Source: an uncultured Spartobacteria bacterium (GTDB lineage: Bacteria; Verrucomicrobiota; Verrucomicrobiia; Chthoniobacterales; Chthoniobacteraceae). From it: a stretch of DNA of 64,000 nt. Of the stretch, positions 28,272 to 35,922 are shown one piece after another; positions within the stretch are counted from its first letter, which is position 1; every line of letters begins with the position of its first letter. The stretch is taken from the NCBI GenBank assembly GCA_903901425.1, contig CAIURC010000016.1, forward strand, positions 1 to 64,000, in the 5' to 3' direction. Below the pieces are notes generated by a model that searched no databases, was not told where the DNA came from, and saw only the letters and a program-made list of their open reading frames with translations. Made by a program: the position numbers and the translations under genes.

Positions 28272-29752
28272 CTGCAGTAGCTTCCACTGAAACTTCAGGT
28301 CCCACCCAGCCATCCGCGATGTCGGACAACGGGGCGGATGAGAAAAAGTTGGCTCTTGAGAGGTCCAACTTGGACGCGTCGTGTTCCGGGGCCGTCCTCT
28401 GGTTCTTCACGAGCGCAATTGGTTGGCTGCTCCTCAGCACGCTTCTGGGGTTGGTTAGCTCGCTGAAGCTTCACATTCCCGATTTCCTCGGCGACTGCCA
28501 GTACATGAGCTACGGCAGGGTCGCTCCGGCCTACAAGTTGGCGCTGACCTACGGCTGGGCGAGCGTGTCCGCAATGGGGGTCGGCATCTGGCTGATGTCG
28601 CGCCTGTGCCGGGTGCCCGTTCGCTTTCCCGGGATGCTGAAGTTCGGCAACCTCCTTTGGAACTCTGGGTTGACCTTGGCGATTGTTCTTCAGATTGCAG
28701 GACACGGCCAGGCTTTGGAGGGGATGGACATCCGCACGGGCCCTGCGGTGCTGATGCTCGCGGGTTACCTCTTGATTGGTTCATGGGGAGCGATCCTTTA
28801 CCGGGCACGCCGGAGCGGCCCCGCCTACATTTCCGTCTGGTATTTGCTGGGTGCGTTCTTTTGGTTCCCGTGGTTCTTCGGGGTTGCCCACTGCCTGACG
28901 GCCCGCGGGGCTCTGCAAGGGGTGATGAACAATGTGGTGGCAGCGTGGTACCAGCAGGGCCTCTCACTCTTCTGGCTGACCGCAGTCGGTCTGGCGGCTG
29001 CGTATTACCTGATTCCCAAGGTAGTGAACCGGCCTGTGTACAGTTACAACCTGGCCTCGGTCGGTTTCTGGTCGTTTGCCATCGTCGGCGGTCTGACTTC
29101 CCTCGTTCGGCTGAGCGGTGGACCCGTCCCGGCGTGGATGGTAACTCTTTCCATCGCTGCAAACATCGTGATGCTGGTTCCGGTCCTGACTGCAGTGGTC
29201 AACTTCCTCGCAACGGTGCGTGGTCACTCTGATCTGGTTTACTGCTCGCCGACTCTGCGCTTCTCCCTGTTCGGAGCCGTGGCGTTCGCCGTGACCAATG
29301 TCGTGGCTCTGGCTGCCTCCCTGCGTGGCGTGGACAGGGTGGTCCATTTCACCCAGTTTGCCGCCGGCCAGTATCACTTGCTGACCTACTCGTTTTTCTC
29401 GATGGTCATGTTTGGTGCAATCTATTACATCACGCCCCGTTTGGTTGGGTGTGAGTGGCTGTCTGCCACGCTGATCAAGTTCCATTTCTGGGGCGCGGCC
29501 TACGGCGGTTCGCTCTTGGCGGGTCTTCTCCTGATTTCTGGGATCTTCACAGGGATGGCTCTGGCCGATCCCGATGCCGCATTCCGGCAGGCGCTCCAGA
29601 TGGCGCAGTCTTATTATTTTGGGCAGAGCCTGGCATATGGGATCCTTGGTCTTGGCCACTGGATTTTCAGCCTGCACTTTCTTCTGATGCTGCTCCGGAT
29701 CGGACAGCCTGGAACCCAACCCACCCGTTTCTCCAAGCCCGGCGCGCACTGA
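28268..29752 (+). CDS. CcoN-like (cbb3 oxidase subunit I) homologue missing most metal ligands
   Basis: This 12-helix protein of 494 residues aligns with CcoN over its length, for example YYLIPKVVNRPVYSYNLAS against YYFVPKxxERPVYSYxLS. The catalytic residues do not match. The low-spin heme ligand in helix II is Tyr89 (PAYKLAL for PLHTNAV), the CuB His of helix VI is Gln230 (WYQQG for WYGHN), and the helix VII His pair is absent (TSLVRLSGG for GPHHLHY). In helix X the GHVH pair reads GQYH (Gln368, His370). Only one of six ligands survives. It is therefore probably not an oxidase and may be a structural or quinol/electron-relay subunit. It overlaps the preceding gene (ATGA) and sits before a CcoO-like cytochrome. 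Confidence 0.85.
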   Translation: MTAVASTETSGPTQPSAMSDNGADEKKLALERSNLDASCSGAVLWFFTSAIGWLLLSTLLGLVSSLKLHIPDFLGDCQYMSYGRVAPAYKLALTYGWASVSAMGVGIWLMSRLCRVPVRFPGMLKFGNLLWNSGLTLAIVLQIAGHGQALEGMDIRTGPAVLMLAGYLLIGSWGAILYRARRSGPAYISVWYLLGAFFWFPWFFGVAHCLTARGALQGVMNNVVAAWYQQGLSLFWLTAVGLAAAYYLIPKVVNRPVYSYNLASVGFWSFAIVGGLTSLVRLSGGPVPAWMVTLSIAANIVMLVPVLTAVVNFLATVRGHSDLVYCSPTLRFSLFGAVAFAVTNVVALAASLRGVDRVVHFTQFAAGQYHLLTYSFFSMVMFGAIYYITPRLVGCEWLSATLIKFHFWGAAYGGSLLAGLLLISGIFTGMALADPDAAFRQALQMAQSYYFGQSLAYGILGLGHWIFSLHFLLMLLRIGQPGTQPTRFSKPGAH

Positions 29753-29756
29753 TACC

Positions 29757-30413
29757 ATGAGCCGTTCACCTAAACTCTTCACAGGCATTCTCGCTTCGTT
29801 TGCACTCTCGTGCTTCGCGATGGTGCTCGTTCCGAACTCCCAAATTGGCCGGCTCCAACCGGAGTGGGATCAGGACACCAACACCGTGTATCCCGTCAAG
29901 AACGACCAAGGACGGGAGGCTTATGTCGCTCATGGCTGTGTGACCTGCCACTCCCAGCAGATCCGCGATCCCCAGAACGGAGAGGACATTGGACGCGGAT
30001 GGGGCGTGCGCCGCACCGTGGCTCGGGACTATATCTTGGACGATGCTCCGCTTTTGGGTTCCTCGCGAATGGGGCCCGACCTGACAAATGCAGGCTCAAA
30101 GGACTGGAGAAACGAGGCCAAAGATGACCCGCGCCGCCCGAAACGTAGGGACGCGATGTGGCATTACATGCACCTGTACAATCCTTCGGCATTTGTCCGG
30201 GAGACGAATATGCCGCCCTACAGGTTCCTGTTTGAGAAGCAGAAGATCACCGGCCAGCGTTCGGTGGATGCGCTGCCGGTTGACCCGGGTCAGGGGTATC
30301 AGGTCGTGCCGAAGCCCGAGACGGTCAAACTTGTGAAGTACCTCCTCTCCTTGGACCGCAGTTACCCGTTGAAGGAAGTCAAAGGCGCGCCATCCGCCGC
30401 CGGGACCAAATAA
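29757..30413 (+). CDS. CcoO-like monoheme cytochrome c (cbb3 subunit II type)
   Basis: The 218-residue protein has an N-terminal anchor (ILASFALSCFAMVLVP), a heme site CVTCH in the CcoO context HGCVTCHSQQIRD, then LGSSRMGPDLTNAG and NMPPYRFLF (distal Met region). These are the CcoO landmarks, so the heme c should be functional. It is paired with the ligand-poor CcoN-like gene 4 bases upstream, giving a CcoNO-like unit inside an ACIII/aa3 operon. Confidence 0.9.
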   Translation: MSRSPKLFTGILASFALSCFAMVLVPNSQIGRLQPEWDQDTNTVYPVKNDQGREAYVAHGCVTCHSQQIRDPQNGEDIGRGWGVRRTVARDYILDDAPLLGSSRMGPDLTNAGSKDWRNEAKDDPRRPKRRDAMWHYMHLYNPSAFVRETNMPPYRFLFEKQKITGQRSVDALPVDPGQGYQVVPKPETVKLVKYLLSLDRSYPLKEVKGAPSAAGTK

Positions 30414-30431
30414 GTCTAAATTTCTCAGAGA

Positions 30432-31595
30432 ATGAACGAAGGCACAGACCGTATTGATTACCGCGAAACCCCCGATCTGACGGAGGTTCATTCAGCGATT
30501 CGTCGTGAATCTGGCGACCCGACTGCGGAGAGCAGGCAGGTTCCACTCTGGCTGACCATGGCTTGCGCGGTTGCAGTGTGCTGGGCCGGCGCCTATGTCG
30601 GCGTGTTCCATGGAGGATTTTCCGGGTCGGTCTATAACGAGTACGAGAGTTCTCCCGCAGTCTTGTTCCCGCTTCCGAAGAAGCCTGGCGCCGAAGGGGA
30701 GTCCGTAGGTGCAGTTCAGAGTCTCGCCCAGATTGGTAAGGGTGTTTATTCGCAGTGCCAGCCCTGCCACCAAGCAAATGGCGCTGGTGTTGCCGGACAG
30801 TTTCCGCCCCTCGTAAAATCCGATTATGTGGTGGGTGGAGAGAAGCGTTTGGTCGCGCTCCTATTGAAGGGGATTCAGGGGCCGCTGGTGGTTGAGGGTA
30901 AGACTTATAACGGCGCGATGCCTGCATGGGAAAAGGCCCTGTCCGACAAGAAGATTGCCGCGGTGGCAAGTTACATCCGCTCGGAGTGGGGGAATGCCGC
31001 ACCTGAGATTTCCGAGGCAAAAGTGGCGGCGGCTAGGAAGGAATTCGAGGCCCGGACCGCCCCTTACACGGAGGCGGAACTGAAGCAGATCCCGGCCGAT
31101 GCAACTTTGGGTGAGTCTGGGGCACCTGCGGGTGCCGCCCCGGTGGCTGGATCCGCTCCTGCGGCTCCTGCAGCGGTGCCTGCTGGCCCAAGCGCGGATG
31201 AATTGATGGCGAAAGGCAAACAGCAATACATGGCGATCTGCGTGGCCTGCCACCAACCCACAGGGCTGGGCTTGCCGATGGTGTTCCCTCCGCTTGCCAA
31301 GACGGAGTACGTCAACGGCGATCCGAAGCGGTTTGCGGCAATGATTTTGAAGGGAGTGGCTGGCCCTATCACCGTGGATGGCAAGACGTACAATAACATG
31401 ATGCCCGGTCAGGAAGCCGTTCTGACCGACGACAAGATTGCCGCGGTGCTGACCTATGTCCGAGGATCCTTCGGAAACCAGTCGCCGGCTGTCACCCCTG
31501 ACATCGTGGCTGCAGCTCGCAAGGAGTTCGCAGAAAAAAAGACCCCGTGGAGCGAGGCGGAATTGAAAGCCTTTGGAGGCGCCGCTGCTCAGTAA
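30432..31595 (+). CDS. Membrane-anchored diheme cytochrome c
   Basis: The 387-residue protein has one helix (LTMACAVAVCWAGAYVGVF) and two class I cytochrome c domains with CQPCH and CVACH, linked by an Ala/Pro-rich stretch. The first domain contains YNGAMPAW and the second NNMMPGQEA, the likely distal Met regions. The layout is CcoP-like. The second domain is very close to the free cytochrome encoded next (about 80 percent identical by eye over the last 70 residues), so tandem duplication is likely. It is expected to carry electrons between ACIII and the aa3 oxidase. Confidence 0.88.
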   Translation: MNEGTDRIDYRETPDLTEVHSAIRRESGDPTAESRQVPLWLTMACAVAVCWAGAYVGVFHGGFSGSVYNEYESSPAVLFPLPKKPGAEGESVGAVQSLAQIGKGVYSQCQPCHQANGAGVAGQFPPLVKSDYVVGGEKRLVALLLKGIQGPLVVEGKTYNGAMPAWEKALSDKKIAAVASYIRSEWGNAAPEISEAKVAAARKEFEARTAPYTEAELKQIPADATLGESGAPAGAAPVAGSAPAAPAAVPAGPSADELMAKGKQQYMAICVACHQPTGLGLPMVFPPLAKTEYVNGDPKRFAAMILKGVAGPITVDGKTYNNMMPGQEAVLTDDKIAAVLTYVRGSFGNQSPAVTPDIVAAARKEFAEKKTPWSEAELKAFGGAAAQ

Positions 31596-31642
31596 GCTGA
31601 ATTTTAGGTACCTGAAACAGAACACCCAACCCAATAACGATC

Positions 31643-32098
31643 ATGAAAAACATCTTCGCAGCAGCAGTTGCAGCATTTCTCGGAGCGGGCTTGGTCCAAG
31701 CTCAGGACGCCGCGGACCAGGCAACTCAGGGCAAAGGGATTTACATGACAATCTGCGTGGCCTGCCACCAACCCACCGGCGCAGGTTTGTTCCCTGTGTT
31801 TCCCCCGATCACCAACTCCGAGTACGTGGCGGGTTCCGCGGAACGTCTCGCAGCCATGATTCTCAAGGGCAATGCCGGTCCGATGACCGTGGACGGAAAG
31901 CTCTACAACAATATGATGCCTGGGCAGGAGGCGGTTCTCACGGACGAAAAGATCGCGGCGGTCATGACCTACGTGCGCTCCAACTTTGGAAACAGCGCCC
32001 CGGCGGTTTCAGCGGACGTGGTGGCTGCTGCGCGGAAGAAGTTTGCGGACCGGAAAACCCCTTGGACTGAGGCGGAATTGAAGGCTTGGAAGGACTAA
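31643..32098 (+). CDS. Periplasmic monoheme cytochrome c
   Basis: The 151-residue protein has a Sec signal (MKNIFAAAVAAFLGAGLVQA) and one heme site CVACH, with distal Met region YNNMMPGQEAV. It closely matches the second domain of the diheme cytochrome just upstream, including the ending TPWTEAELKAW. It is a candidate soluble shuttle between ACIII and CuA. It sits 47 bases after that gene and just before oxidase subunit I. Confidence 0.9.
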   Translation: MKNIFAAAVAAFLGAGLVQAQDAADQATQGKGIYMTICVACHQPTGAGLFPVFPPITNSEYVAGSAERLAAMILKGNAGPMTVDGKLYNNMMPGQEAVLTDEKIAAVMTYVRSNFGNSAPAVSADVVAAARKKFADRKTPWTEAELKAWKD

Positions 32099-32144
32099 TT
32101 TGCGTTCCTGGAAAAAGGGCGCCCTAAAAAAGGAGACACAACCT

Positions 32145-34019
32145 ATGGCTACACACGCAGCGCACGACGCAGGACATGCCGCTCATGACCACGGCCATGA
32201 CGACCACCACGAACTCGGGTTCTGGAAGCAGTACGTGTTTTCCACGGACCATAAGGTCATCGGCATTCAGTATGCCGTGACAGGCCTGCTTTTCCTTCTT
32301 CTGGGTTTCGGCCTGATGCTGGCGATGCGCTGGCAGTTGGCCCATCCTGGGGCGCCAATTCCGTATTTCGGCAAGATCCTTGCGAGCCTGCCGGTGATCG
32401 GCCAGCACTTCCCCAACGGGGCAATGTCCGCCGATGGCTACAACGAGTTTGGGGCAATGCACGGAACGATCATGGTGTTCTTCGGGATCGTGCCGGTTGC
32501 GTTCGCTGCACTCGGGAACTTTGCTGTGCCGCTGCAAATCGGGGCGCCTGACATGACGTTTCCCCGGATCAACATGGCGAGCTACTGGACGTTCTTTATT
32601 AGCTGCGTGATCATGTTGGGCAGCTTCTTCGTTCCCGGTGGTGCTGCCAAGTCCGGTTGGACTTCTTATCCGCCGCTGGCAGGGATCGCAGACCTTGGCC
32701 CGGGCAACCATCCGTTTTTCAATGGCCAGACCCTCTGGCTCACGGGGATGGTGTTCAATATCACCGCCTCGCTTTTGGGTTCAGTGAACTTCATCGCCAC
32801 GATCATCCAGCTGCGCGCTCCAGGGATGACGTGGATGAAGATGCCGTTTTTCGTTTGGACGCAGTTCATCACGGCAATCCTTTTGCTCCTCGCGTTTCCC
32901 CCGCTCGAAGCAGCAGGCATTTTCCAGTTCATGGACCGCGTGTTCGGGTCGAGCTTTTTCATGCCAACGGGTTTGGTGGTCAACCAGCAGTTGACCCAGT
33001 GGAGCGGTGGCGGCAGTCCGTTGCTGTGGCAGCACCTGTTCTGGTTCCTTGCGCATCCCGAGGTGTATGTTTTGATCCTGCCCGGCATCGGGGTGATTGC
33101 AGAGGTGGTTGCTAATAACACCCGTAAACCAATCTACGGGTACAAGGTGATGGTGGGGGCAATCTTTGCTTTGGCGTTCCTTTCCTTCATTGTGTGGGCG
33201 CACCACATGTACATGACTGGGATGGGGGCCAAGGTCGCGGCGTTCTTCCAGACGACGACGATCATGATTTCAGTGCCTTCAGTGATTCTGATTACCGCGC
33301 TGATGTTGTCTCTCTGGGGCGGTTCGATCCGGTTCACAGTTCCGATGCTGTTCGCCACGGCGTTTATGCCCATGTTCGGGATTGGCGGCCTCACCGGCAT
33401 TCCGCTCGCGTTCAACGCAGTGGACCTTTATCTGCACGATACCTATTACATCATCGGGCACTTCCACTACATCGTGGCGCCCGGCACGATCTTCGCAATC
33501 TTTGCGGGGGTGTATTATTGGTATCCGAAGGCCACCGGCCGCCAGATGAACGAGTTCTTGGGCAGGGTCCATTTTTGGGCCTCGTTGATCACCATTAACG
33601 GGATCTTTTTCCCAATGTTCCTCCAGGGCATGGCCGGTGTTCACCGGCGTTGGTACGATGGCGGCGGCGCCTCACTCGACCAGTTGACCTACAAACTGGC
33701 AGGACCGGTTCTGCACTGGAACCAGTTCATGAGCACTTCCGCCTTCCTCCTCGGTCTGGCACAGATCCCGTTCATCATCAATTTCTTCTGGAGCATTCGC
33801 AATGGCCAGAAGGTGGGCAGGAATCCCTGGGACGCCACCACGCTTGAGTGGGACGCTCCGTCACCGCCTCCTCATGGTAACTTTGACAAGCACATTGAGG
33901 TGTTCCACGGGCCCTACGAGTACTCCGTTCCGGGGGCAGCCAAGGACTTCACACCCCAGAGCGAGCCGGTGGAAACTTCGGCGGCAACCCGCCCCGTGAG
34001 TCCCGCCCCCGCCCACTAG
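32145..34019 (+). CDS. ctaD: aa3-type cytochrome c oxidase subunit I
   Basis: The 624-residue heme-copper catalytic subunit has helix II heme a ligand HGTIMVFF, the CuB/Tyr motif HPEVYVLILPG, the CuB His pair AHHMYMTG, and HDTYYIIGHFHYI with both heme ligands. The D-pathway entry APDMTFPR and the Glu of HPEVY are present. The K-pathway lysine is replaced by Leu382: VPSVIL aligns with VPTGIK without gaps. The N-terminus is His-rich (THAAHDAGHAAHDHGHDDHH). ATG 32145 has an AAGGAGA 9 bases upstream; the frame is open further upstream but lacks that support. Subunits III, IV and II follow. Confidence 0.96.
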   Translation: MATHAAHDAGHAAHDHGHDDHHELGFWKQYVFSTDHKVIGIQYAVTGLLFLLLGFGLMLAMRWQLAHPGAPIPYFGKILASLPVIGQHFPNGAMSADGYNEFGAMHGTIMVFFGIVPVAFAALGNFAVPLQIGAPDMTFPRINMASYWTFFISCVIMLGSFFVPGGAAKSGWTSYPPLAGIADLGPGNHPFFNGQTLWLTGMVFNITASLLGSVNFIATIIQLRAPGMTWMKMPFFVWTQFITAILLLLAFPPLEAAGIFQFMDRVFGSSFFMPTGLVVNQQLTQWSGGGSPLLWQHLFWFLAHPEVYVLILPGIGVIAEVVANNTRKPIYGYKVMVGAIFALAFLSFIVWAHHMYMTGMGAKVAAFFQTTTIMISVPSVILITALMLSLWGGSIRFTVPMLFATAFMPMFGIGGLTGIPLAFNAVDLYLHDTYYIIGHFHYIVAPGTIFAIFAGVYYWYPKATGRQMNEFLGRVHFWASLITINGIFFPMFLQGMAGVHRRWYDGGGASLDQLTYKLAGPVLHWNQFMSTSAFLLGLAQIPFIINFFWSIRNGQKVGRNPWDATTLEWDAPSPPPHGNFDKHIEVFHGPYEYSVPGAAKDFTPQSEPVETSAATRPVSPAPAH

Positions 34020-34046
34020 ACCTGACAAGAGACCTGTTTGTTTCCC

Positions 34047-35030
34047 ATGCAAATTCCGCACGAAGTCACCGCGCGCCCGGATACCGGGCTTTACAACTCA
34101 AAGCTTGGCATCTGGCTGTTTCTAGCCTCCGAGGTGATGTTGTTTGGAGGTCTGTTCTCCGGCTACATCTTTCTCAGGATGGGAGCGGAGCCAGGGTACT
34201 GGCCGCATGGGCTGTTGAACGTGCCCGTGGGCACGATGAACACGGCTGTGCTCATTGTGTCATCGGTGACGGTGGTGATGGCGTGGGCTGCCCTGAAGAT
34301 GCGTCAGTTTCTGCAGTACAAGATGTACATGCTGATCACCATCATCTGCGGCATCATCTTCCTCGGCGTAAAGCTGAGCTACGAGTACCCGCAGAAGTTT
34401 GATCACTTCGGCGCGTTCATCCGCAAGGATTCGCTTTCCAAATATGAGGCGTACTTGGGCAACGAGTTTCTCAAGTCGAAGAACCTCGATCCCAGGGTGG
34501 AAATTTCCGGGCATCTTCTCGATGCACCGAAAGGTTCACCCTACGAGGCGGTGGCCAAGAAGAATGCTGAACACTTTAAGCACATGCTGCATGAGGAGGG
34601 GATCGGCGGGGGGCACGGAGACGGGCATGGCGCGCAGGTGCAGGTTCAGACAGAGGCCACGGACGATTACGTGATCCAATTGGATCCTGCGAACGCGCGG
34701 CCAACGGACCCTGCCAACGAAGCGCCGAGTTTCCTCCCCAAAAAGCAGACCATGATGACTGCGGTGGTCAAGGCGGCCGACGTGGAGAATGCGAGCATGT
34801 TTGTGCCCCGGCACAGCCCTTACTTCGCGATTTATTTCACGATTACTGGCCTTCACGGTCTCCACGTTTTGGGCGGCGTCTTGGTCTTCATTTATTTCTG
34901 GGGACCGGGCTCGAAGCTGTACCAGCGCAACCCGGAACATCTGGCCAACCGCGTGGAGGTTGCCGGACTCTTCTGGCATTTCGTGGATCTCGTGTGGATC
35001 TTCGTTTTCCCACTTTTCTACCTCCTCTAA
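34047..35030 (+). CDS. ctaE: Cytochrome c oxidase subunit III with a large internal insertion
   Basis: The 327-residue protein has SKLGIWLFLASEVMLFGGLF, the standard subunit III first helix, and ending helices with HGLHVLGG and FWHFVDLVWIFVFPLFYLL. Five helices are expected in about 200 residues. Here some 130 extra residues lie between helices 3 and 4, mostly charged and including GGGHGDGHGAQVQVQ. The start was taken at ATG 34047. The subunit stabilises proton uptake in subunit I; the role of the insert is unknown. Confidence 0.93.
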   Translation: MQIPHEVTARPDTGLYNSKLGIWLFLASEVMLFGGLFSGYIFLRMGAEPGYWPHGLLNVPVGTMNTAVLIVSSVTVVMAWAALKMRQFLQYKMYMLITIICGIIFLGVKLSYEYPQKFDHFGAFIRKDSLSKYEAYLGNEFLKSKNLDPRVEISGHLLDAPKGSPYEAVAKKNAEHFKHMLHEEGIGGGHGDGHGAQVQVQTEATDDYVIQLDPANARPTDPANEAPSFLPKKQTMMTAVVKAADVENASMFVPRHSPYFAIYFTITGLHGLHVLGGVLVFIYFWGPGSKLYQRNPEHLANRVEVAGLFWHFVDLVWIFVFPLFYLL

Positions 35031-35048
35031 CCGAAAATTTTTGAACGC

Positions 35049-35435
35049 ATGAGCGACTACAGCGTGAAGACGACCGACAAGGATCATGCACACGGGCACG
35101 GAGATTCCGGTCACGGTGATTCCGGGCATGGCGGCCATGAGATGCATTTGAAACTTTACTGGGGGATCGGTGCAGCGCTGATCGCCTTGACGGGTTTCAC
35201 CGTTGCCCTGAGTTACATCGATTTCGGAACCAAGGAACGGAACATCGTGATTGCGATGCTCGTGGCCGCGTTCAAGGTGTGTCTGGTGGGTGCGATTTTC
35301 ATGCATCTCAAGGGTGAAAAGCCGTTGATCTGGAAATTCCTCTATTTCTCGGCTATCTTTGTGGCTGGCTTGTTTTTCCTGACTCTTCTGGCGGCGTCGG
35401 ATCCGATTTTCGGCACAAACTTCAACCAACACTAG
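35049..35435 (+). CDS. Cytochrome c oxidase subunit IV, prokaryotic type
   Basis: The 128-residue protein begins with a His/Gly-rich segment (HAHGHGDSGHGDSGHGGHEM), followed by three hydrophobic helices. The second and third contain NIVIAMLVAAFKVCLVGAIF and MHLKGEKPLIWKF, typical of the COX4_pro family. It follows subunit III by 18 bases and is a small structural subunit of the aa3 oxidase. Confidence 0.9.
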   Translation: MSDYSVKTTDKDHAHGHGDSGHGDSGHGGHEMHLKLYWGIGAALIALTGFTVALSYIDFGTKERNIVIAMLVAAFKVCLVGAIFMHLKGEKPLIWKFLYFSAIFVAGLFFLTLLAASDPIFGTNFNQH

Positions 35436-35443
35436 GAGGCACC

Positions 35444-35629
35444 ATGTCACTGAGAGCGTTCCATATCCTGTTCATTGCACTGTCTGTTTTGATGGCGGCG
35501 GCGTGTTCGGCTTGGGCGTTTTTGAACCAAGCGGGAGTGATTTTTGGGGGTTGTTCTGCTCTGGTATCGGTGGGGTTGGTCGTCTACGGGGTGCGTTTCC
35601 TTTCCAAGACCCGCAACATCATCGTATGA
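35444..35629 (+). CDS. Small two-helix membrane protein in the oxidase operon
   Basis: The 61-residue protein consists of two hydrophobic helices (FHILFIALSVLMAAACSAW and VIFGGCSALVSVGLVVYGV) and a short basic tail. A strong AGGAGG lies just before the ATG, and the stop overlaps the next start (ATGA), so it is very probably expressed. No family is recognised. It may be an oxidase assembly factor or a minor subunit. Confidence 0.75.
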   Translation: MSLRAFHILFIALSVLMAAACSAWAFLNQAGVIFGGCSALVSVGLVVYGVRFLSKTRNIIV

Positions 35630-35916
35630 AGACAAAGCTTGGATTCAGCGGCAGGTTTGCACCGTGGTTTGTTTTCCTGATTCTCGGTGCTGCAGGAGGT
35701 GCGAACGCCTGCACGGTTTGCATGGGGGACCCTGGTTCCCGCGAGGCGGGAGCCATGAATGCTGCGATTTTCCTAATGCTAGCGTTCATCGGCGGGGTTC
35801 TCGGGCTGGCCGTCGCGTTTGGCGTTTATTTGCACCGGAAGTCGGTGGCACCCCTCGAACCGCATGTGGCTTTCGTGAGTGGAGGCAGCTTCAACCAAAA
35901 CATTCAAGAAGACTAA
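35626..35916 (+). CDS. Small exported membrane protein with a CxxC motif
   Basis: The 96-residue protein has a signal-like helix (WFVFLILGAAGGANA), then ACTVCMGDPGSREAGAMN and a second helix (AIFLMLAFIGGVLGLAVAFGV). The C-T-V-C-x-G-D-P pattern recurs in small proteins next to oxidase genes, and the CxxC pair could bind copper or take part in thiol chemistry; both are inference. ATG 35626 overlaps the previous stop, and subunit II begins 6 bases after this gene. Confidence 0.75.
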   Translation: MKTKLGFSGRFAPWFVFLILGAAGGANACTVCMGDPGSREAGAMNAAIFLMLAFIGGVLGLAVAFGVYLHRKSVAPLEPHVAFVSGGSFNQNIQED

Positions 35917-35922
35917 AAAGGT

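Noticed and set aside
35090-35140. Short GC-rich DNA repeat
   Set aside because: It encodes the His/Gly-rich N-terminus of oxidase subunit IV and is not a separate repeat element.
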